Below, one piece after another: positions 37,076 to 45,816 of a DNA stretch of 64,000 nucleotides. The position numbers and the translations under genes are program-made. The notes beneath the pieces are model-generated. The model saw nothing but the letters and a program-made list of their open reading frames with translations. It was not told the DNA's origin and ran no database searches. Location of the stretch: positions 2,046,001 to 2,110,000 of the forward strand of contig CAWHVG010000005.1 of assembly GCA_963832725.1 (NCBI GenBank). The letters run 5' to 3'. The stretch is from JAEZBP01 sp963832725. Lineage in GTDB: Bacteria; Myxococcota_A; Polyangia; Polyangiales; Sandaracinaceae. The first letter of the stretch is position 1; each line of letters begins with the position of its first letter.

Positions 37076-38329
37076 TCAGCTCGGCGCGGGCGGATTGGTC
37101 GTGCCGCAGGACGGGCACCGGACGGCGCCGAGGGCGAGCGGCGCCTCGCAGCCGAGGCAGGGCTGGTTGGACGCGTCGAGCGCGACGAGCTCGGGGAAAC
37201 AGGCGGCCAGCTCGACCGGATCGAGCGCCTCGGTGCGCTCGGCGGGATGGAAGAGCACGTCGACCGAGACCAGCTCGCGGTCGTGACGCGGGAGCGAGCT
37301 GTCGAGGGCCACCGCGAGGTTCAGGGTGTCGAGCGGAGCGGCGAGCTCCGGCAGCTCGCATCGGTGGCGAACCACCAGCGTGAGGACGATCAGCCCCTCG
37401 CCGCCGCCGCGGTAGGTGGCGTGCTTTCCGTTCGCGCGGCGGGCGCGCAGCTCCCGGAGGAGCGCGGCGTGACGCGCGTCGATCCAGTCCTGATCGGCCC
37501 GCCAGCGAGAGAAGGTCGCCGCGTACGCGAGGGGCGAAAGCGCCGAGAGCCGATCTCGGAGCGCGCGGGCACCGGACGGCGATCCAGCGGACCGGACCAG
37601 CTCCTCCAGCTCGCCGCGCAGCCCGGCGGGGAACGCGATGATGAAGCGGCGCAGGGTCCGCTCGCGCTCGCCACGCTCCCAGCGGCCGTGGACGGTGGCC
37701 TCGACCATCATCCCGATGACCAGGAGGATGAAGAGCACGGAGATCGCGTTGAGCGTCGCCGGCAGCCTGTCGACCGTCACGTGAACGACGCGGTCACCTG
37801 CGATGGCGGGGCCGTCCGCGCCGACGCGAGCGGGCGGGCCGCGCAGGACCAGCACCTCGGCGCCGCCGTCTCCGGCATGCCGGAGATCGACGTCGATCGC
37901 GACGCGGGCCCGGTCGGACAGGTCGGGGTCGGGCCGGATGGGGCAGACGCGGGTGAGCGCCGTTCGCCGGTAGGGCTCGGTGCGCTCGCGATGGATCAGC
38001 GGTCGCGAGCCGTCGCGGGGAACCCAGATCAGATCGGCGACGCGCCAGCGCCCCTGGGCCCCGGCCAGGGCGGCGATGCACTCACCGATCGGCACCTGCT
38101 CCCGGATGCGCACAGAGCGCGGGCCGAGCGGCTCGCGACGGACGAGCCGGTAGCCGGCGCGGCGCAGCGCGCGAAGCTGCCGGTCGAGATCGGAGCGGAC
38201 GCGGGAGGCGTCGACGCGGGCGATGGGCTCGTAGTGAACGACGCGCGTCTCGGGCCTCGCGCTCGTGGCGTAGCTGGCCATCGCAGCCATGACGCTGACC
38301 AGCACGACCCAAGCTCGCCCCACACGCAC
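37076..38329 (-). CDS. Membrane protein with C-terminal zinc ribbon
   Basis: A ~417-residue protein. A hydrophobic leader (VGRAWVVLVSVMAAMASYA) precedes an extracytoplasmic beta-rich domain. A transmembrane helix (ISVLFILLVIGMMVEATVHG) follows, then a mostly cytoplasmic region ending in a two-CxxC zinc ribbon (CLGCEAPLALG, CPSCG). The start is uncertain between GTG codons at 38329 and 38323. The frame is open further upstream, where it runs antisense-free into the M23 gene. Function not recognised. Confidence 0.7.
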   Translation of the reverse strand: MRVGRAWVVLVSVMAAMASYATSARPETRVVHYEPIARVDASRVRSDLDRQLRALRRAGYRLVRREPLGPRSVRIREQVPIGECIAALAGAQGRWRVADLIWVPRDGSRPLIHRERTEPYRRTALTRVCPIRPDPDLSDRARVAIDVDLRHAGDGGAEVLVLRGPPARVGADGPAIAGDRVVHVTVDRLPATLNAISVLFILLVIGMMVEATVHGRWERGERERTLRRFIIAFPAGLRGELEELVRSAGSPSGARALRDRLSALSPLAYAATFSRWRADQDWIDARHAALLRELRARRANGKHATYRGGGEGLIVLTLVVRHRCELPELAAPLDTLNLAVALDSSLPRHDRELVSVDVLFHPAERTEALDPVELAACFPELVALDASNQPCLGCEAPLALGAVRCPSCGTTNPPAPS

Positions 38330-39348
38330 GTGGTGAATTGTAGCAACGACTCGGCAGGGCCGCCGACTCCCACGCTCTCGGCCTCGGGCCCGCCCATCAC
38401 GTTCGGCGGCGGCGGCTCGAACGTGCGCCCGCCGTTCGGCCGGATCGCCTCGTAGGCCGGGCGCTCGACGAAGTGGCGCATGGGATCGATCGGGTGACCG
38501 CGCCGGTGCCACTCGAAGTGCAGGTGCGGGACGACAGGCAGGCCGGTGGCGCCGACCTCGGCCACGGCTTGGCCACGCGCGACGAGCTGACCGGGCGCCA
38601 CGTAGATGGCCCGGCAGTGCGCGTAGAAGGTCGCCGTGCCGTCTGCGTGGAGGAGGATGAGCAGGTTGCCGTAGCCGCTGACGCCGTTGTCGGCGTAGAC
38701 GACGAGGCCATCGTTGGCGGCGCGGATGTGCTCGCCCTCCTCGGCCACGATGTCGACGCCGTTGTGCGGCCGGTCATGGATCTCGGCCCGCCGGACGTAG
38801 CCGAAGCCGCGGCTGAAGAGACCGCGCGCCACCGGCCAGAGCAGATCGTCCCGCGGCGGAGAGCGGATCTCCGCCAGCCACTCGGGAGGCGGGGCGGCGA
38901 TGCGCAGCCGATCCGCCGAGGGGCGCGTGCCGAGGCCCAGCCGCTCGGCCCGCTCGAGCGCGTCGCCTTCCGGCACCGCGACCCGGCGGGGACCATCGCA
39001 GATGTGATCGCGGCCCACCGTCCCGTTCCGCCGCGCCGGGCGCGAGCCACACTCACGCCCCTCCGACGGCGCCCAGAGATAGGGCACCATCGGATTCGGG
39101 CGGATCGGCGAGAGCGGCTCGGCCCGAGGCGCGCCACCGGAGTCGGCGTGCGTGCGCGGCACCTGTCCGAACGCCGGGCTCGTGATGGTGAGGAGGGCCA
39201 CGAGGGCTCCCGCCAACGCGCTGGCGACGCGGGCCACGGAGTCGACGCTCGAGCGCAGCGCCGACACGGCCGCTCCGAGTGCGACGCGCGCAGGGACCGG
39301 GCCCGAGATGGTCTCCGCGAGCGCGCTCGGGCCGATCCCCCCGGTCAC
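38029..39348 (-). CDS. M23-family (LytM) metallopeptidase, exported
   Basis: The product has a leader (VARVASALAGALVALLTITS, cleaved near AFGQ), a linker with several Cys and Arg, and a LytM zinc domain. The domain has the HNGVDIVAEEGEHI motif and the HxH metal pair in HLHFEWH. Such enzymes cleave peptidoglycan cross-links. The GTG at 39348 overlaps the preceding gene's stop (GTGA), so coupling favours it; a GTG at 39267 is possible. The frame stays open to 38029, 300 bases into the next gene, where its residue composition becomes shadow-like. The real C-terminus is probably near 38340, with a small indel hiding the stop. Confidence 0.75.
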   Translation of the reverse strand: MTGGIGPSALAETISGPVPARVALGAAVSALRSSVDSVARVASALAGALVALLTITSPAFGQVPRTHADSGGAPRAEPLSPIRPNPMVPYLWAPSEGRECGSRPARRNGTVGRDHICDGPRRVAVPEGDALERAERLGLGTRPSADRLRIAAPPPEWLAEIRSPPRDDLLWPVARGLFSRGFGYVRRAEIHDRPHNGVDIVAEEGEHIRAANDGLVVYADNGVSGYGNLLILLHADGTATFYAHCRAIYVAPGQLVARGQAVAEVGATGLPVVPHLHFEWHRRGHPIDPMRHFVERPAYEAIRPNGGRTFEPPPPNVMGGPEAESVGVGGPAESLLQFTTCVWGELGSCWSASWLRWPATPRARGPRRASFTTSPSPASTPPASAPISTGSFARCAAPATGSSVASRSARALCASGSRCRSVSASPPWPGPRGAGASPI

Positions 39349-39971
39349 GGCGCCTCGATGCGGGCGATGCGGTCGGCGCGGGCGACCGAGGCGATCCAGC
39401 CGACCAGGTCGAACGCGAAGAGGAGGCCGCCCTGGGCCGTCATGGCCGCCGAGTAGCCGCGCAGGAGCTCTTGGTCGTGGGGGTTCCCGATCTGGTCGGA
39501 CAGGAAGAAGAGCAACACGCCGGTGGCGATGTAGAAAACATCCAGCCCCAAGTTGAAGGCGTACGTCGTGGCGGTGGAGTCCTGGGCGCGGAGGGCCCGC
39601 TCCCGCGCATCGCGTAGCTCGTCGCCGCGGAGCGCGCGATCGGCCTCGATGCTGCGGAACCCGCCGTCGCCGATGTCCAGCATGTTGATCGACAGCCCCG
39701 CGTTCACGGCGCCCCACGCCGCCGAGCCCAGCCCGAACGCGAGCCAGAAGGGGTCCTGGTTGTCGATCGCGGCCACCAGCCCGCCGCCCAGCACCGACAC
39801 CAGCCCGCCGATCAAGAGCGTGATGCCGGCTTCCCGCCGCTCCACGTGCTGCGACAGCCGCACGTCCGTCAGCTCGTCCGCGATCGGATCCGGCCTGGTG
39901 AGATCGACCGCCTGCGCCGCGGCGATCCGCGGCAGGAGGGCGAGCGTCAGCGCGAGCACCAAAACGCGCAT
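39345..39971 (-). CDS. Exported membrane protein of unknown function
   Basis: A 208-residue protein from the ATG at 39971, with a signal peptide (VLVLALTLALLPRIAAAQ) and four hydrophobic segments (TLLIGGLVSVLGGGLVAA, LGSAAWGAVNAGLSINML, IATGVLLFFLSD, GGLLFAFDLVGWIASVA). No catalytic motif was seen. Its stop overlaps the M23 start by four bases, indicating a joint transcript. Confidence 0.72.
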   Translation of the reverse strand: MRVLVLALTLALLPRIAAAQAVDLTRPDPIADELTDVRLSQHVERREAGITLLIGGLVSVLGGGLVAAIDNQDPFWLAFGLGSAAWGAVNAGLSINMLDIGDGGFRSIEADRALRGDELRDARERALRAQDSTATTYAFNLGLDVFYIATGVLLFFLSDQIGNPHDQELLRGYSAAMTAQGGLLFAFDLVGWIASVARADRIARIEAP

Positions 39972-40114
39972 GGCGAGCGAGTCTACCAGCCGCGGACGTT
40001 CGGGCCTCCTTCTCGGCTCGCCCGTGAGGCGCCACACGACGCGGCCCACGATCGGGCTTCCGTGGCGTCGGGCCCCTTTTGATCGGGTCGGGCCGCGTGC
40101 TACATCGCGCGGCC

Positions 40115-40972
40115 ATGGCTGGTCCGAGCCGCAAAGAAGCGATCGAAACGCTCCGCCGGGTGTGCCCGCGGCTGCGCATCGACATTTTGAAGATGATCAC
40201 GGAGGCCAAGAGCGGCCATCCGGGCGGCTCGCTGAGCGCGATCGATCTGATCGAGACGCTCTACCGCTTTCACCTGCGGCAGCGCAGTGAGACGGCGAGC
40301 GATCCCGACCGCGACCGCTTCGTGCTCTCCAAGGGGCACGGCGTCCCGGCGCTCTACGCCACGCTGGCCGAGCACGGTTACTTCGACCGGGCGCTCCTGC
40401 CGACGCTGCGCAAGCTCGGCTCGCCGCTGCAGGGCCATCCGGTCCGCGGCACGGTGCCCGGCGTCGAGGCCTGCACCGGCTCGCTCGGCCAGGGGCTGTC
40501 CATCGCGGTCGGCATGGCGCTCGGCGCCCGCCTCGACGAGAAGGACTTCCGGGTCTGGTGCATGCTCGGCGACGGCGAGGTGCAAGAAGGCCAGGTCTGG
40601 GAGGCGCTGATGAGCGCCGGCAAGCTCGGCCTCGACGGCCTGGTCGGCATCCTCGACCACAACAAGGCCCAGATCGACGGCCTGGTGACCGACGTGATGC
40701 CCATCGAGCCCATCGAGGACAAGATCCAGTCCTTCGGCTGGCTCACGCGGCGCATCGACGGCCACGACTACGACGCCATCCTCGACGCCTACGAGTGGGC
40801 GGAGAAGCGCGAGGGCAAGCCGAAGCTGATCGTCGCCGACACGATCAAGGGAAAGGGCGTCTCCTTCATGGAGTCGGATCTGGTGAAGTGGCACGGCGTG
40901 GCGCCGACGCCGGAGCAGTGCGAGCAGGCCGTGGCCGCGCTCGAGCAGAGCCTCCAACAGAGCATCGGGTGA
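40115..40972 (+). CDS. Transketolase, N-terminal (thiamine diphosphate) subunit
   Basis: A 285-residue split-transketolase A subunit. It has the TPP-binding signature GDGEVQEGQVWEA, the conserved SGHPGGSLSA near the N-terminus, and LDHNKAQIDG. Together with the next gene it would form the two-subunit transketolase of the non-oxidative pentose phosphate pathway. The ATG at 40115 is preferred because the frame before it (TTG at 40079) encodes non-conserved residues. The two genes overlap by one base. Confidence 0.92.
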   Translation: MAGPSRKEAIETLRRVCPRLRIDILKMITEAKSGHPGGSLSAIDLIETLYRFHLRQRSETASDPDRDRFVLSKGHGVPALYATLAEHGYFDRALLPTLRKLGSPLQGHPVRGTVPGVEACTGSLGQGLSIAVGMALGARLDEKDFRVWCMLGDGEVQEGQVWEALMSAGKLGLDGLVGILDHNKAQIDGLVTDVMPIEPIEDKIQSFGWLTRRIDGHDYDAILDAYEWAEKREGKPKLIVADTIKGKGVSFMESDLVKWHGVAPTPEQCEQAVAALEQSLQQSIG

Positions 40973-41916
40973 TGACGATGGACGCGAAGCCCAAGGCGAG
41001 CCGTCAGGCGTTCGGCGAGGCCCTCGCCGAGCTCGGCGCGAAGCACGAGAACGTCGTGGTGCTCGACGCCGACCTGGCCAAGAGCACGAAGAGCGCGATG
41101 TTCGGCGAGAAGTACCCGAAGCGCTTCTTCGAGATGGGGATCGCCGAGCAGAACATGGTCGGCGTGGCGGCGGGCCTGGCCCTCACCGGCAAGAACGCCT
41201 TCTGCTGCTCGTTCGCCTGCTTCGTGGTGGGTCGCTTCGAGACGATCAAGATCTCGGTCGCGTACTGCGACGCGAACGTGAAGGTCGTCGGCACCCACGC
41301 GGGCATCGGCATCGGCGCCGACGGCGAGAGCCAGATGGGCCTCGAGGATCTGGCGCTGATGCGCACGCTCCCCGGCGTGCAGGTCTTCCAGCCGGGCGAC
41401 GAGATCGAGACCAAGCAGGTCGTCGAGTACCTCTGCCAGCACGAGGGCCCGGCCTACCTCCGGCTGACCCGCCAGAACCTGCCGGCCGTCCACGGCCCCG
41501 ACTACGAGTTCCAGCCCGGCAAGATCGACGTGATCACCGAGGGCAAAGACGTCGCGATCCTCGCCACCGGCGGCACGCTCGGACACGCGCTCTCGGCGCG
41601 CGAGCAGCTCGCCGTCGAGGGCGTCGATGCGGCGGTCATCAACGTGCACAGCATCAAGCCGATCGACCGCGAGGGGCTGCACTCGTGGGCCGGCAAGGTG
41701 CCGCTGATGGTCACGGTCGAGGACCACAACGTGCTCGGCGGCATGGGCGGCGCGGTCGCCGAGGTGCTGGCCGAGAAGAGCGGCGGCGCTCGTCTGCACC
41801 GCCACGGCGTGCTCGACGTCTTCGGCGAGAGCGGAGAGACCGAGGATCTCTACCGCAAGTTCCGCCTCGACGCCGAGGGCATCGCCGGCGTCGTCCGCGA
41901 GCAGCTCGCCCGCTGA
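40972..41916 (+). CDS. Transketolase, C-terminal subunit
   Basis: A 314-residue split-transketolase B subunit. It has the pyrimidine-binding region (RFFEMGIAEQNMVGVAAGLA) and the C-terminal domain (VTVEDHNVLGGMGGAVAEVL). The start ATG at 40972 overlaps the A-subunit stop by one base; a second ATG is at 40978. The active enzyme requires both subunits. A terminator-like hairpin follows the stop. Confidence 0.92.
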   Translation: MTMDAKPKASRQAFGEALAELGAKHENVVVLDADLAKSTKSAMFGEKYPKRFFEMGIAEQNMVGVAAGLALTGKNAFCCSFACFVVGRFETIKISVAYCDANVKVVGTHAGIGIGADGESQMGLEDLALMRTLPGVQVFQPGDEIETKQVVEYLCQHEGPAYLRLTRQNLPAVHGPDYEFQPGKIDVITEGKDVAILATGGTLGHALSAREQLAVEGVDAAVINVHSIKPIDREGLHSWAGKVPLMVTVEDHNVLGGMGGAVAEVLAEKSGGARLHRHGVLDVFGESGETEDLYRKFRLDAEGIAGVVREQLAR

Positions 41917-41944
41917 AGCTCCGGCGAGGCGCATCCAGCAAGAC

Positions 41945-41984
41945 CGGCCCGCCGCGCTTCGAACGCGCAGCGGGCCGTCTTCGT
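41945..41984 (+). terminator. Terminator-like hairpin after the transketolase genes
   Basis: CGGCCCGC (41945-41952) pairs with GCGGGCCG (41970-41977), with further pairing of CGCG inside the loop, and is followed by TCTTCGT. It lies 28 bases after the B-subunit stop. Confidence 0.65.
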
Positions 41985-42110
41985 ATGCGCGCGCCTCTCG
42001 ACCCGCTTCCCGTCCCCATCGGCACGGCGGGCGTGACGTCGATGGCGAAGGAAGAGCCCACGACAGGCTCTGTCCCTGCAGGGCGGCGTGCCCCGATTCG
42101 GGGCCCTGGC

Positions 42111-43203
42111 TCAATCGCAGCCGACCCGGCGGAAGGTGTAGGGCTCGTCGACGTCGTACGCGCCGTCGTTGTTCCGAGACTCGAACACTTCGCGCATGGG
42201 ATCGATGGTGCCGGAGAAGTTGTCGGGCGCGTAGAACGCGCGGCTGAAGGGGCAGTCCTGCCGGATCAGGTGCGCCGTGGCCGAACGGAAGCTCACGCTG
42301 GTCCCGTCGAGCTGGCCGCGCGCCTGCATCCGCCAGGTGTTGTCGAAGCCATCGTCGAGGCAGGTGGGCCGTGCATCGCTGGGCAGGCCGCTCCAGATGC
42401 GGCTTTCGATGGTGCCGCGCAGGGCGCCGCCCTCATGTCGAACGCGCAGCGTGAAGCGGATCCAGGTGTGATCGCTGGCGCGGTACTTCTGGGCGCGCCA
42501 CGTGCCGGCGATGGGGTCACTGCAGGCGCCGCCGTTCGGGAGCAGGGTCCGCGACGCCGACACCGCGCCTCCGAGCGCGCCGGCCGAGCCGAGGATCAGC
42601 TCGCGGGCGTTGCCGGCCGGTGCGCCGGTGGTGGAGTCGTCGGCTCCCGTCCCGCTCGCGTCGTCCTCGCCGCCGGGCGCCGAGGGCGCGGGCGCGGTCG
42701 AGATCGCCGCTGTTGGCGAGGGGTCTGGGCGGCAGCGGAATCAGGGCTTGGCTCTCGCCGGCCGCGCGCGCACGCCGCTGCTCGTGGTCCCGCTGATGGT
42801 GAGGACGCTCGGCGCGCGGCTCCATGTGCACCGGCATCTCGCCCGTCAGCGCCGCCTGGGCCTCCGGCTCGGGGCTGGTCTCGGGCTGGGAGGGCTGCTG
42901 GGGCGCCACCTCCGGCTGCCCGCCGGCCGAGAGCGAGCCTCGGGGCGCACCGTTCTCCTCTCCCTGGATCTCGATCTCCACCGCCGAGCCGCCGAAGCCG
43001 TCCCCGTCCGGGAGGCCGGCGCCGGCAAAGAGCCCCGCCGACTGGGCTCCGAACGCCATCACCACGAGCAGCGCGTGCAAGCCGACCGAGAGGCACCCCC
43101 AGAGCCAGAGCGGGATGTCTGCGGGTGGCTTGCTCGGCGGCCTGGCGATGGCGCGCGGGGGCGTCACCCCGGGAGTCTGTGTGCGATCGTGACGGTCCGC
43201 CAT
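42111..43203 (-). CDS. Single-pass membrane protein with TonB-like architecture, frameshifted
   Basis: From the ATG at 43203 (an upstream in-frame ATG is at 43278) the product has a short cytoplasmic N-terminus and one transmembrane helix (LWLWGCLSVGLHALLVVMAF). A long Pro/Glu/Gln linker follows (QPEVAPQQPSQPETSPEPE). Near 42710 the frame changes to the rest: ELILGSAGALGG, then a C-terminal domain with CSDPIAGTWRAQKYRASD and DEPYTFRRVGCD. TonB-type energy transducers share the helix-plus-Pro-linker plan, but the C-terminal domain is different and unrecognised. Conserved Cys pairs suggest a periplasmic fold. Frame change possibly a read error. Confidence 0.68.
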
Positions 43204-43344
43204 GTCGGCTCTGGGGTCGGCTCCGGGGTCGGCTCCGGAGGCCGCTGCGCCCGCGGGAAGCGGCCCCATCCAGGACATGACGTCCCACGCGGGCGATGGG
43301 TTTCCGATCGTGGCGGGACGGGCGAGGAGCTCGGCAGCGCCGCA

Positions 43345-43409
43345 ACATTGATCGCCGATACACGTTGATCACCGATACACATTGATCAACATGCATCACC
43401 AATCAATGT
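43345..43409. promoter_or_regulatory. A/T-rich 17-bp direct repeats and inverted repeat, possible operator
   Basis: Two 17-bp units, ACATTGATCGCCGATAC (43345-43361) and ACGTTGATCACCGATAC (43362-43378), are followed by a partial third unit containing the palindrome TTGATCAA. ATCAATGT at 43402-43409 is the complement of the ACATTGAT at 43379. The block lies upstream of the minus-strand gene at 42111-43203, whose promoter it may control. It stands out from the surrounding GC-rich DNA. Confidence 0.55.
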
Positions 43410-43523
43410 ATCTGTGGGCAGCAACGCGGACGGGGCGCCCCGGGAGCCGAGGCGAGGGCCATGTGCTCGCAGGGCACGGCGAGGACGATCCGGACGCCGA
43501 AGCAAGGGCCGGCCTCGCCCGAT

Positions 43524-44521
43524 CTACCTCCCCGAGCGTGCGTGGGGCTGCGTCAGGCGTTCGTGGGGCCGCGTCACGGGCTCTCCGAACACGGTCGCCC
43601 AATCACGTGCCATGCTCACGACCGTCCAACCGCGCTCCTTGGCCAGGCTGAGCGCCTTCTCCGCGCCCGTGTCGTATGCGTACTCGCGCTTCGAGTCGTC
43701 GTGGTGAACCAGCACGCACAGCGACGGTGGTCCCGACGACTCCGCGAACCGCAGCATCTCGATGTCCCCGTTGGAGTTGCCGACGGCCAGGATCGGTCGG
43801 CGCCCGACCCGACTCCAGATGCGGATGGGCTTCTGCGGCCCGTCATCGACCACTTCCATCTTCTTCGTCAGCATGAGCCGCGCGTCCCCGTCGTCATGGC
43901 GGAACTCGAGGCCGGCGCTGCTGCCGATCACGCGATCCCTTCCGATGCCGTAGACGTCCTCGGAGATCGCGCGCATGAAATCGCGGCCGCCACCGGAGGC
44001 GATGAAGCAGGTGAAGCCGTTCTCCTCGAGCCACGCGACCAGCTCGACCATCGGCCGATAGGCGCAGGAGAGATACGGGCGATCGAGGTCGGGATTCCTT
44101 CCGGTGCGAAAGAACTCGCGGGTGCGACTGGCGAGCTCGTCGACCGAGAGCGCGCCCATCGTCTCGAGGATGCCGCCCAGGATCACCATCAGCCTGGAAT
44201 CGTCACCCAGATAGTGCGACTCGAACGCCGCCCTGAGCCACCCGTAGTCGCGCTCGAGCGCCGCCTGGTAGGGCTGCTTCCGCGCCAGCGCGCCGTCGTC
44301 TCGGGCTCGGTCGGCGAGCTGCTGGAGCAAGAAGTCGAGCTGAGCCGGGATCGGGTGCTCGCACCACAGCGTCCCGTCGTTGTCGAACACGGCAATCCGC
44401 TCCGGCTCCGGGACGTAGCGGTCCCCCCTCGGCTGGTCGCGCCGCGGACGAAGTCGCGGAGGACCGACTTCACGGGGCCTTCCTTCCAGAGCGGCAAGCT
44501 CGCCTGCTCATCGGTGGCCAT
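43524..44521 (-). CDS. HAD-superfamily hydrolase (phosphoserine-phosphatase-like), frameshifted
   Basis: The ATG at 44521 has AAGGAG eight bases upstream. It opens a short region (SLPLWKEGPVKSVLRDFVRG) that reaches a six-C tract at 44423-44428. From there the frame changes, and the HAD core (IAVFDNDGTLWCEH) runs to the stop at 43524. Motif I is DNDGT, motif II lies in CFIASGGGRDFM, and motif IV is AVGNSNGDIEML. The joined product is ~332 residues. The homopolymer position argues for a sequencing artefact. A phosphatase or phosphonatase acting on a small metabolite is likely; the substrate is unknown. Confidence 0.85.
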
Positions 44522-44725
44522 GCTCGGCTCTCCTTTCGCGGTGGGGAGGTTGGGCTCGCGTCGACGCACGCTCCCGCCACTCCCCTCGGAGCTAGGCCCT
44601 GCCGGCCCTGCTCGACCACGGGGCTCTCCGGCGTGTGCGAATGCCGGTGCCCGCCGCGGAGGCCCGGACGCGTCCGGTCCGCACCCGCAGGGGTGCTTCG
44701 CCCGTGTTCCGCGTAGGATGCACCG

Positions 44726-45019
44726 ATGTTCACCGAGCTTCGAAGGGCGACCCTCATGAGCCACTCGCATGGATCGCGGCGCTCGATCCTCCCGCTGGCC
44801 CTTCTCCTGACGCTCGTCGGCGAGTCGCCCAGCCAGGACTGGGGGCAAGCCCGCCTCACCGCGACGAGCTGTGACTGGGGCACCGGCGGGCTGGACAACG
44901 ATCCCGACGACCTCGTGCTCTGGTTCGGCCCGGGAACGAGCAGCCTGATCACGGACGACGTGACGGCCGACGTGGTGTGCGTGGCCAGCAGCTCCGGCAA
45001 CACCTGCAGCTCGCCCTGA
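44726..45019 (+). CDS. Possible small exported protein
   Basis: A 97-residue frame with AGGA eight bases before its ATG. It has a hydrophobic stretch (SILPLALLLTLVGE) and Asp- and Cys-rich residues (TATSCDWGTGG, VVCVASSSGNTC). The N-terminus is long for a signal peptide unless the ATG at 44756 is used. No family is recognised. The composition is consistent with a small secreted protein, but this may be a chance frame. Confidence 0.4.
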   Translation: MFTELRRATLMSHSHGSRRSILPLALLLTLVGESPSQDWGQARLTATSCDWGTGGLDNDPDDLVLWFGPGTSSLITDDVTADVVCVASSSGNTCSSP

Positions 45020-45037
45020 TCCCCCCAGGGACGCCCA

Positions 45038-45237
45038 ATGAAGATCGACTACCCCGCAGATCAGTGGGGCGCGAGGGTGAGCTGGCGACGCGAGGCGCGA
45101 GAGGCCGAGGCCCCCAGGCCGAGCCGGACGCGATCGAGGACACGCTGTTCGACGGCGAAGACACGCTGGAACAGCACGCCGCGCGCACGGGATCTGGGAG
45201 CGCGGTCTCCGATCTGTCTGAGAGCAACGAACGGCGG
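45038..45237 (+). other. Doubtful small coding region before a terminator
   Basis: An ATG at 45038 follows AGGGA at seven bases. Its first frame reads MKIDYPADQWG. One frame over lies an acidic stretch, DAIEDTLFDGEDTLEQH and AVSDLSESNER, which looks like protein-coding composition. A single-base change at the GGGG near 45066 would join the two. The region ends at a terminator-like hairpin. I consider a small frameshifted gene possible but unproven. Confidence 0.3.
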
Positions 45238-45268
45238 TCGCAGGGATGCTCACCGCCGTTCTTCTGTT
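45229..45268 (+). terminator. Rho-independent-type terminator
   Basis: GAACGGCGGT (45229-45238) pairs perfectly with ACCGCCGTTC (45252-45261) across a 13-base loop and is followed by TTCTGTT. It would end plus-strand transcription from the small genes upstream. In the other direction it lies downstream of the DUF1330 gene, so it could serve both. Confidence 0.7.
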
Positions 45269-45304
45269 TCCGTCGAGGGACGCGTCCCGTTCGTCGCCGT
45301 CACA

Positions 45305-45712
45305 TCAGGCGGTCAGCGGCAAGAGTCGGCTGTCGGCCAGGGCGGCGGTCCGGTGATGACCGATCCGCTGCGCCTCCGGGTCCTGCGCGAAGGCGAGGAA
45401 CGCGCCGATGGACGCCTGACGCACCAAGAGGACGTGGTCCCAGCCTTCGCCTTCGGGGCCGATGAACCAGCGCCCCCCGACTCCGTCGAAGAGCACCTCG
45501 CCACCGGACGCGAGCAGCAGCGGCTCGATGCCCGCTCGGTAGAGATCGTAGGCCGCGGCGCCGCTGATCGGAGCCTCCGGGGCGAGCTCGGTCGCGTGGC
45601 TGTAGTCGGCCACGTCGCGAAACCGCAGCAGGTTGAGCATCACGACGGGGCTGCCCATCCCGCGGGCGATGAGCGCGGCGGCGTTGGCGTCCGAAGGGGT
45701 GATGTAGGTCAC
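45305..45712 (-). CDS. DUF1330-family protein
   Basis: A ~135-residue protein with N-terminal VTYITPSDANAAALIAR, central VVMLNLLRFRDVADY, and C-terminal HVLLVRQASIGAFLAFAQDP and HRTAALADSRLLPL. These match the small dimeric ferredoxin-like DUF1330/EthD group. GGGAGG precedes the GTG at 45712, which I prefer; an ATG at 45757 is the alternative. Function unknown; probable homodimer. It lies 104 bp downstream of the reductase at 45817. Confidence 0.85.
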   Translation of the reverse strand: MTYITPSDANAAALIARGMGSPVVMLNLLRFRDVADYSHATELAPEAPISGAAAYDLYRAGIEPLLLASGGEVLFDGVGGRWFIGPEGEGWDHVLLVRQASIGAFLAFAQDPEAQRIGHHRTAALADSRLLPLTA

Positions 45713-45816
45713 GGCGGCCTCCCGAGGGGATGCTGGCGTCCCCGTGCTCGCTGGCATTACCCCTTCGTCGCGACGGCGCAAGGCTCCGAGAGCCCCGACA
45801 CCGCGCGAGCCAGCCC

